NCBI GenBank assembly: GCA_030604165.1
Contig: JAUVWK010000191.1
Span: 1-5,895 of the forward strand
Direction: 5' to 3'
From: Alphaproteobacteria bacterium
GTDB taxonomy: Bacteria > Pseudomonadota > Alphaproteobacteria > UBA828
Length of the DNA: 5,895 nt
Below the pieces are notes generated by a model that saw only the letters and a program-made list of their open reading frames with translations, made no database searches and was not told where the DNA came from. Position 1 is the stretch's first letter, and every line of letters begins with the position of its first letter. Positions 1 to 5,895 of the stretch are shown here, piece after piece. The position numbers and the translations under genes are program-made.

Positions 1-1
1 A

Positions 2-1594
2 TACGTGTTCGGCGTGCCCGGTGAGGAAAATCTCGACTTCCTCGACAGCCTTTCGCGTTCGACCAAGATCAAATTGATCCTGACCCGGCACGAACAAGGT
101 GCCGGCTTCATGGCCGCCACTTACGGCCGGCACACCGGCAAGACCGGTGTCTGTCTTGCCACGCTGGGGCCGGGGGCTACGAACTTAGTCACGGCGGCCG
201 CCTACGCGCAACTGGGCGGCATGCCGATCCTGATGATTACCGGGCAGAAACCGATCAAAAAGTCCAAGCAGGGGCGTTTCCAAATTCTGAACGTCGTCGA
301 CATGATGCGACCGATCACCAAGTACACTCATCAGCTCGCCTCGGCCGACAATATCCCGTCGCGCATCCGCGAAGCGTTCCGCCTGGCCGAAGAAGAAAAA
401 CCAGGCGCGACGCACCTCGAATTTCCCGAGGACGTGGCCAGCGAACAGACCGATAGCACGCCGCTGGTCCGCAGCCTGGTGCGCCGGCCGATCGCCGAAC
501 GGAAAGCGGTACGCGCCGCAGTCAAGCGGATCGAGAGCGCGAAGGCCCCATTGCTAGTGATCGGCGGCGGCGCCAACCGCACCATGACCAGCCGCATGCT
601 GCTGCAGTTCATCGAAAAAACCGGCATTCCCTTCGTCACCACGCAGCTTGGCAAAGGCGTGATCGACGAATTGCATGCCAAGTTCATCGGCTGCGCGGCG
701 CTGTCAGCGGGCGATTTCGTCCATCGCGCCATTGAGGCCGCTGACGTGATCATCAATGCCGGCCACGACGTCATCGAGAAGCCGCCGTTTTTCATGAAGC
801 GGGGCGGAGCAGATGTCATTCATATCAGTTCTCGTTCGGCCGAGGTCGACCCGGTTTACTTCCCGCAAATTGAGGTGATCGGCGATATCGCCAACGCCAT
901 TTGGCAGATGAAGGAAGATATCGTGCCGCAAGGCACTTGGAAGTTCGCGCCGATGCTGAAGGCGCGGGCGGTCGAAGTGGCGCACACCGCTGGCATCGAT
1001 AACGATCGGCGCTGCCCGATCTACCCGCCCTACTTGGTGAAAATCGTCCGCAGTGTCATGCCGGCGGACGGCATCATCGCGCTCGACAACGGTGTCTACA
1101 AAATCTGGTTCGCACGCAATTACCCCGCGCGCATGCCCAACACCGTGTTGCTCGACAACGCCTTGGCGACCATGGGGGCGGGCCTGCCCTCGGCGATGGC
1201 CTCGGCCATGCTTTATCCCAGCCGTAAGGTGATGGCAATTTGCGGCGATGGCGGGTTCATGATGAACAGCCAGGAGATGGAAACAGCGGTGCGCTGCAAA
1301 CTCGATATCACCGTGGTTGTCATCAACGACTCGAGCTACGGCATGATTCGCTGGAAGCAGGCCCAGATGGGCTTCAAGGACTGGGGCTTGACCTATGGCA
1401 ACCCCGATTTCGTCAAATATGCCGACAGTTACGGCGCCGAAGGCCACCGCGTTACAAGCGCCGCCCAGTTGCCTGACCTGTTGCAGTCGTGCCTGGATAC
1501 GTCGGGCGTTCACTTGGTCGACTGCCCGATCGATTACTCGGACAACGACCGCATCCTCAATCGTGATATCAAGGAACTCAGCGCCAAGGTCTAA
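2..1594 (+). CDS. acetolactate synthase large-subunit-like ThDP enzyme (5' partial)
   Basis: Homologue of acetolactate synthase, a cytoplasmic thiamine-diphosphate (ThDP) enzyme that joins two pyruvates into 2-acetolactate with loss of CO2. The frame is already open at the left edge (Tyr codon at 2-4). The family is about 545-550 aa, so roughly 17 N-terminal residues lie outside; the GTG at 5 is an internal Val, not the start. Numbering that Val as 1: the N-terminal PYR domain has FGVPGEEN and TRHEQG, with Glu30 as the expected ThDP-activating glutamate, then GPGATN. A central domain spans about 170-310. The C-terminal PP domain carries the GDG...N ThDP/Mg motif (Asp415, Asn441) followed by SSYGMIRW; Trp450 matches the AHAS Trp that favours larger 2-oxo substrates. 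The RFDDR-type FAD motif of biosynthetic AHAS is replaced by GHDVIEKP (253-260), as in FAD-independent catabolic (AlsS-like) members. No ilvN follows. Family assignment is firm; the substrate is not proven. Confidence 0.9.
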   Translation, partial: YVFGVPGEENLDFLDSLSRSTKIKLILTRHEQGAGFMAATYGRHTGKTGVCLATLGPGATNLVTAAAYAQLGGMPILMITGQKPIKKSKQGRFQILNVVDMMRPITKYTHQLASADNIPSRIREAFRLAEEEKPGATHLEFPEDVASEQTDSTPLVRSLVRRPIAERKAVRAAVKRIESAKAPLLVIGGGANRTMTSRMLLQFIEKTGIPFVTTQLGKGVIDELHAKFIGCAALSAGDFVHRAIEAADVIINAGHDVIEKPPFFMKRGGADVIHISSRSAEVDPVYFPQIEVIGDIANAIWQMKEDIVPQGTWKFAPMLKARAVEVAHTAGIDNDRRCPIYPPYLVKIVRSVMPADGIIALDNGVYKIWFARNYPARMPNTVLLDNALATMGAGLPSAMASAMLYPSRKVMAICGDGGFMMNSQEMETAVRCKLDITVVVINDSSYGMIRWKQAQMGFKDWGLTYGNPDFVKYADSYGAEGHRVTSAAQLPDLLQSCLDTSGVHLVDCPIDYSDNDRILNRDIKELSAKV

Positions 1595-1645
1595 GGTGCA
1601 CCCGCAACCTACCTTGACCACTCACCTCGATAACTTCGGACCTGC

Positions 1646-3085
<1,440 letters not shown>

Positions 3086-3173
3086 TCCAAACTGTCTTGT
3101 CGAGCTTCCACGTGCCATTAAAGGCCGGCCGCTCCGGGCCGCGGGGCATCTGCTGCATCAGCGCCTCGCTCTT

Positions 3174-3201
3174 TCGACTTCGGCATACAGAGTGCTATGT
3201 T
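3174..3201 (+). promoter_or_regulatory. possible sigma-70-type promoter for gdhA
   Basis: TCGACT (3174-3179) and TATGTT (3196-3201), separated by 16 nt, each match 4 of 6 positions of TTGACA and TATAAT. A start near 3208 would give a leader of about 50 nt before the ATG at 3258. The match is weak and found by eye; chance occurrence is quite possible. Confidence 0.3.
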
Positions 3202-3236
3202 CACGCTGATCCCTGGTCATCCGGGAAATGTCGGAT

Positions 3237-3250
3237 CAAGGAACAAGGAA
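3237..3250 (+). promoter_or_regulatory. doubled Shine-Dalgarno element deciding the gdhA start
   Basis: CAAGGAA occurs twice in direct tandem (3237-3243 and 3244-3250). The second copy ends 7 nt before the ATG at 3258, ideal spacing for initiation there. The alternative in-frame ATG at 3228 has only CGGGAA directly abutting it and lies upstream of both copies, so the element argues for 3258. The first copy, 14 nt from the ATG, is too far to be the main site. Confidence 0.7.
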
Positions 3251-3257
3251 CACGGCG

Positions 3258-4616
3258 ATGGCTGTTTTGGATCATATCGATTTCGCGCGTTTTATCGAGG
3301 GGGTCAAGCGGCGCAACCCGGGCCAGCCCGAGTACGTGCAGGCGGTTCAGGAGGTTGCGGAGGACATCTTCGACTTCATCCAGGACAAGGAGGAGTATCA
3401 CGAGTACCAGATCCTCCGCCGGATCGCCGAGCCCGACCGGGTGGTCAGCTTCCGCGTCTGCTGGCAGGACGACAAAGGCAACGTCCGCGTGCAGCGCGGC
3501 TGGCGCGTGCAGAACAGCAACGCCATCGGCCCGTACAAGGGCGGCATCCGCTTTCATCCCAGCGTCACCGAAAGCGTGCTCAAGTTCCTCGCCTTCGAGC
3601 AGACCTTCAAGAACAGCCTGACTGGCCTGCCCATGGGCGGCGGCAAGGGCGGCGCCAATTTCAACCCCAAGGGCAAGTCCGATCACGAGGTGATGCGGTT
3701 CTGCCAGTCCTTCATGACCGAGCTGTACTGTCATGTCGGTGCCGACATCGACGTGCCGGCCGGCGACATCGGCGTCGGCGCGCGCGAGATCGGCTACATG
3801 TTCGGCCAGTACAAGCGCATCACCAACAAGTTCACCGGCGTGCTGACAGGCAAGGGGCTGGAATACGGCGGCAGCCTGATCCGCACCGAGGCGACCGGCT
3901 ATGGCGCGACCTATTTCCTGCAGAACATGCTGGAGCGGGTGGGGAACTCGATCGACGGCAAGACCTGCGTCATCTCGGGCTCGGGCAACGTCGCCACCCA
4001 TGCCGCCGAGAAGATCAACCATCTCGGCGGCAAGGTGCTCACCCTGTCGGATTCGGCCGGGTTCATCCACGACCCCGACGGCATCGATCCGGAAAAGGTC
4101 AACTGGGTCAAGCAGCATAAGACCAAGCGGCGCGGCCGCATCGCCGACTACGTCAAGCAATTCAAGGGTGCGAAGTTTTACGAGGGCAAGCGCCCGTGGG
4201 GTGTGAAATGTGATCTCGCCATGCCGTGCGCGACGGAGAATGAGTTGAACGGCGAGGACACGAAGACGCTGATCAACAACGGCTGCATCGCGGTGGCCGA
4301 GGGAGCCAACATGCCGACCGACCTCGAGGGCGTGCACGTCTTCAAGAGCGCCAAGATCCTGTTCGCGCCCGGCAAGGCGGCGAACGGCGGCGGCGTCGCC
4401 GTCTCCGGCCTCGAGATGAGCCAGAACTCGGCCCGCATCTCGTGGAATGAGGAGGAGCTGCAGAAGCTGCTGACCGACATCATGAAGGGCATCCACGATT
4501 CCTGCGTCGAATACGGCGGCACGCGCGGCAGCGAGCACATCGACTATGTGCGGGGCGCCAACATCGCCGGCTTCAAGAAGATGGCCGACGCGATGCTGGC
4601 CTATGGGGTGGTCTGA
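3258..4616 (+). CDS. gdhA: NADP-type glutamate dehydrogenase
   Basis: Hexameric-type cytoplasmic glutamate dehydrogenase (about 450-aa class), which makes L-glutamate from 2-oxoglutarate, ammonium and NADPH. From the ATG at 3258 it is 452 aa, close to the 447 aa of E. coli GdhA and collinear with it. The substrate domain has Lys94 in IGPYKGGIRFHPSV, Lys118 in EQTFKNSLTGLPMGGGKGG, Lys130 in the GGGKGG loop and catalytic Asp170 in VPAGDIGVG. The dinucleotide domain has the GSGNVA fingerprint (241-246), with SDSAG after the second strand (Asp265), as in the NADP-using enzymes. Later blocks CATENEL, AVAEGANMPT, APGKAANGGGVA, VSGLEMSQNSAR and GANIAGFKKMADAML are all present. The start at 3258 is chosen over 3228 (10 residues longer) because of the well-placed Shine-Dalgarno. 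No frameshift or missing key residue is seen. It follows the dehydrogenase by 172 nt and is probably transcribed separately. Confidence 0.98.
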   Translation: MAVLDHIDFARFIEGVKRRNPGQPEYVQAVQEVAEDIFDFIQDKEEYHEYQILRRIAEPDRVVSFRVCWQDDKGNVRVQRGWRVQNSNAIGPYKGGIRFHPSVTESVLKFLAFEQTFKNSLTGLPMGGGKGGANFNPKGKSDHEVMRFCQSFMTELYCHVGADIDVPAGDIGVGAREIGYMFGQYKRITNKFTGVLTGKGLEYGGSLIRTEATGYGATYFLQNMLERVGNSIDGKTCVISGSGNVATHAAEKINHLGGKVLTLSDSAGFIHDPDGIDPEKVNWVKQHKTKRRGRIADYVKQFKGAKFYEGKRPWGVKCDLAMPCATENELNGEDTKTLINNGCIAVAEGANMPTDLEGVHVFKSAKILFAPGKAANGGGVAVSGLEMSQNSARISWNEEELQKLLTDIMKGIHDSCVEYGGTRGSEHIDYVRGANIAGFKKMADAMLAYGVV

Positions 4617-4685
4617 CCGGCGCCGCTTCGCCTGCGCGCCAGCGCGAACGGGACGATGGCGGATTAACAGCGAACGTGGTTGTAA

Positions 4686-4886
4686 GGTTCGGGGCGGATC
4701 GGCGTCACCACCACGATCGCCGCCTTGATTGGCGCGGGCCTGGCCATCGTCGCCGGGGTTGCGACGAGCTTGCTATTTCCGAAGACCAAGGCGGAGACGG
4801 GCGCCTATTTCGAGGAGCTGCGCGATCCCGCCGGCGAGGCGATTTCCGACCGACCGCGGCGAGAGACCGAGCCTGCCAGTCAATGA
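4686..4886 (+). pseudogene. C-terminal remnant of a membrane transporter (sodium:solute symporter-like?)
   Basis: An open frame from just after a stop (TAA 4683-4685) to TGA at 4884-4886, with no ATG or GTG start. The translation contains one hydrophobic helix (IAALIGAGLAIVAGVATSLLF, about 4713-4775), then a charged tail with FPKTKAETGAYFEELRDP and AISDRPRRE before the stop. A final transmembrane helix followed by a FEELRDPxGE-type cytosolic tail reminds me of the C-terminus of sodium:solute symporters, but this is recalled similarity only. All upstream helices are missing: the upstream sequence is gdhA and 66 nt of non-coding DNA. I read it as a stub left by deletion or decay. A small single-helix protein starting at an in-frame TTG (Leu codon near 4722) is possible but less likely. 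Confidence 0.4.
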
Positions 4887-4900
4887 CCCTTATCTCTTGA

Positions 4901-5099
4901 AGGCCGATGAAGCGCGGTTCGATCGTCTTGCTTTGGTCCGCCTCCATTGAAGTGGGCGTCCTCCTCCTCCACTAATCTAAGTTTAGAGGCACTTTCGGGC
5001 ATTGCCATTGCCGGGCTACCAATCGAGGAGCTTCTCTTCGCTGCGGCCTTTGGCGCCTACTGGTCAGGCGTCTATGAGCACTTCACCTTGCGGCAACTC
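4901..5099 (+). pseudogene. frameshifted C-terminal remnant of a lycopene-cyclase-domain protein
   Basis: Two consecutive + frames together resemble the end of a lycopene cyclase (CarR/CrtYcd-type) membrane domain. The first (ATG 4907 to TAA 4973-4975) encodes basic residues and a hydrophobic helix ending VGVLLLH. The second, picked up at Asn codon 4974, reads NLSLEALSGIAIAGLPIEE, then LLFAAAFGAYWSGVYEH to 5081 and a short basic tail. The PxEE motif (5019-5030) followed by a helix and YEH is typical of that family. A frame change between about 4959 and 4976 would restore one protein; it falls beside a TCC x4 run (4959-4970). The N-terminal helices are absent. Such proteins cyclise lycopene in carotenoid synthesis, but no other carotenoid gene is present. 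Beyond about 5100 the second frame stays open to 5309 without recognisable content. Confidence 0.42.
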
Positions 5100-5312
5100 G
5101 CGGTGGCTCGATCGCCAAGACAAGACACGTGCGTCCCCATACTGACGCAGCTGGCCGGATCGAAGAAAGAACGGACACCCCATGAAGTCTGGACATCAAC
5201 CGCATCCACTCTAAGGTCTCGGAAACGGCGGGAGTACTGCGCAGACCGCCTCGCGGCTTACGGAGAACCCCGCCGGTTTGCTATCGTCCGCGCCGTTCCA
5301 AAGGGTTAGACG
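5100..5312 (+). other. non-coding leader region upstream of pheA
   Basis: No recognisable gene. A frame is open across it to a TAG at 5307-5309, but its translation is low-complexity and basic and matches nothing I know. The notable content is a perfect 7-bp inverted repeat, CGGCGGG (5226-5232) with CCCGCCG (5269-5275), enclosing a smaller CCGC/GCGG hairpin (5246-5256) and the palindrome CTGCGCAG (5237-5244). No Phe-codon-rich leader peptide is visible. Confidence 0.5.
5300..5305 (+). promoter_or_regulatory. Shine-Dalgarno site of pheA
   Basis: AAAGGG lies 7 nt upstream of the ATG at 5313. It supports that start, after which the family N-terminal motif appears within 20 residues. Confidence 0.65.
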
Positions 5313-5895
5313 ATGGCAAAATCGCGCTTCAACAAAATCGCCTTCCAGGGAGGGCCGGGCGCCAATTCGGACCTGGCGGCCCGCAATGCCTATCCCGGCA
5401 TGGAGGCGCTCGCCTGTCCCACCTTCGAGAACGCGCTCGCCGCCGTTAAGAGCGGCGCGGCCAAGCTCGCCATGATCCCCATCGAGAATTCCGTGGCGGG
5501 CCGCGTCGCCGACATCCATCATCTCCTGCCGTACTCAGGGCTCTATATCATCGCCGAGCATTTCGAGCGGGTGCGTCACCAGCTGCTGACCCTCCCCGGC
5601 GTCAAGCTTTCGCAGCTTAGGACAGTGCACAGCCACGTCATGGCGCTTGGCCAGTGCCGCAAGGCGATCCGCGCGCTGAAATTGAAGCCGGTGACAGAGG
5701 TGGACACCGCGGGCGCCTCACGCCACTTGCGCGAATCCGGAGACCGCACGGCTGCCGTAATCGCCTCGAAACTCGCCGCCGAGATCTACGGGCTCAAAGT
5801 GGCCAAGGCCGATATCGAAGACGCGCAGCACAACACCACGCATTTCGTCGTACTTGCCGCCAAGCCCGAGCGGGTGCGCGCGGGCAAAGGTCCCG
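5313..5895 (+). CDS. pheA: prephenate dehydratase (3' partial)
   Basis: Monofunctional prephenate dehydratase, which converts prephenate to phenylpyruvate in phenylalanine synthesis (cytoplasm). Reading from the ATG at 5313, 194 codons are open to the window edge. There is no chorismate mutase domain in front, unlike E. coli PheA. The dehydratase domain shows FQGGPGANS (11-19), the IPIENSVAGRVADIHHLLP block (about 58-76), VHSHVMALGQC, DTAGASRH, AAEIYGL and HNTTHFVVL (173-181). The last block is the catalytic TRF region: Thr176 is kept, but the usual Arg is His177. FQGGPGANSD also differs from the FQGEPGANSH I expect in alphaproteobacteria. The family is about 280-290 aa, so roughly 90 residues, including the phenylalanine-sensing ACT domain, lie outside the window. 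A good Shine-Dalgarno supports the start. The upstream neighbour is decayed DNA, so it probably has its own promoter. Confidence 0.94.
   Translation, partial: MAKSRFNKIAFQGGPGANSDLAARNAYPGMEALACPTFENALAAVKSGAAKLAMIPIENSVAGRVADIHHLLPYSGLYIIAEHFERVRHQLLTLPGVKLSQLRTVHSHVMALGQCRKAIRALKLKPVTEVDTAGASRHLRESGDRTAAVIASKLAAEIYGLKVAKADIEDAQHNTTHFVVLAAKPERVRAGKGP

Larger units (their letters stand above)
3086..3257 (+). other. intergenic region upstream of gdhA
   Basis: A 172-nt gap between the aldehyde dehydrogenase stop and the preferred gdhA start. A short GC hairpin (CGGCC at 3126-3130, GGCCG at 3137-3141, 6-nt loop) lies 41 nt after the dehydrogenase stop but has no T tract, so it is a poor intrinsic terminator. 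Further on are a weak promoter candidate, a 6-bp inverted repeat (TGATCC 3207-3212 with GGATCA 3233-3238) and the ribosome-binding site. The gap suggests gdhA is a separate transcription unit; this is inferred. Confidence 0.5.

Noticed and set aside
704..1621. A 305-codon - strand frame opposite the acetolactate synthase homologue
   Set aside because: Same reasoning: the + strand carries the ThDP motifs, and the - strand translation looks like a codon-bias shadow.
1595..1645. Terminator or promoter between the synthase and the aldehyde dehydrogenase
   Set aside because: No hairpin or promoter-like hexamers were found in the 51 nt.
3126..3141. GC hairpin after the aldehyde dehydrogenase as an intrinsic terminator
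   Set aside because: The stem is only 5 bp and no T run follows.
3201..4538. A 445-codon open frame on the - strand opposite gdhA
   Set aside because: gdhA on the + strand is unambiguous. Long antisense frames are common opposite GC-rich genes, and this translation shows no recognisable domain.
5258..5286. Promoter for pheA: TTACGG, 17 nt, CTATCG
   Set aside because: Spacing is good, but the -35 matches only 2 of 6 positions and the -10 is weak; it is not distinguishable from chance by eye.
4947..5309. A 120-codon + frame ending 3 nt before pheA, possibly a coupled gene
   Set aside because: Only the part before about 5099 resembles a known domain. The rest is basic and featureless, the start would be TTG without a ribosome-binding site, and the open frame fits GC-rich chance.

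Overview
The window reads as a GC-rich proteobacterial chromosome segment. The best lineage clue is the partial prephenate dehydratase at the right edge. Its FQGxPGANS N-terminus and IPIENSVAGRVADIHHLLP block are the form I associate with Alphaproteobacteria, especially Hyphomicrobiales and related orders. This assignment rests on remembered family patterns, not on a search. All recognised genes are on the + strand.

Layout. (1) 2-1594: a thiamine-diphosphate enzyme of the acetolactate synthase family, cut at its 5' end by the window edge. (2) 1646-3085: a complete NAD(P)-dependent aldehyde dehydrogenase, 51 nt downstream and probably in the same transcript. (3) 3086-3257: an intergenic region with a possible promoter and a doubled Shine-Dalgarno element. 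(4) 3258-4616: gdhA, NADP-type glutamate dehydrogenase, complete, with all catalytic residues. (5) 4617-5312: about 700 nt with no intact gene. It holds what look like the C-terminal tails of two unrelated membrane proteins: a transporter (possibly a sodium:solute symporter) and a lycopene-cyclase-domain protein broken by a frameshift. A GC-rich inverted repeat lies just before pheA. (6) 5313-5895: pheA, prephenate dehydratase, cut at its 3' end by the window edge.

How the genes work together. The acetolactate synthase homologue and the aldehyde dehydrogenase form a tight pair. The synthase has no small regulatory subunit beside it and lacks the FAD-binding motif of the branched-chain biosynthetic enzyme, so a catabolic or specialised 2-oxoacid reaction followed by aldehyde oxidation is plausible but unproven. 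gdhA makes glutamate from 2-oxoglutarate, ammonium and NADPH. pheA makes phenylpyruvate, whose transamination commonly uses glutamate. These last two are housekeeping genes with no evidence of co-transcription, because the decayed stretch separates them.

I found no CRISPR array, tRNA, rRNA, insertion sequence, phage gene or defence system, and no convincing undescribed system. The most notable points are the decayed 4617-5312 region and an Arg-to-His change in the catalytic TRF motif of PheA.
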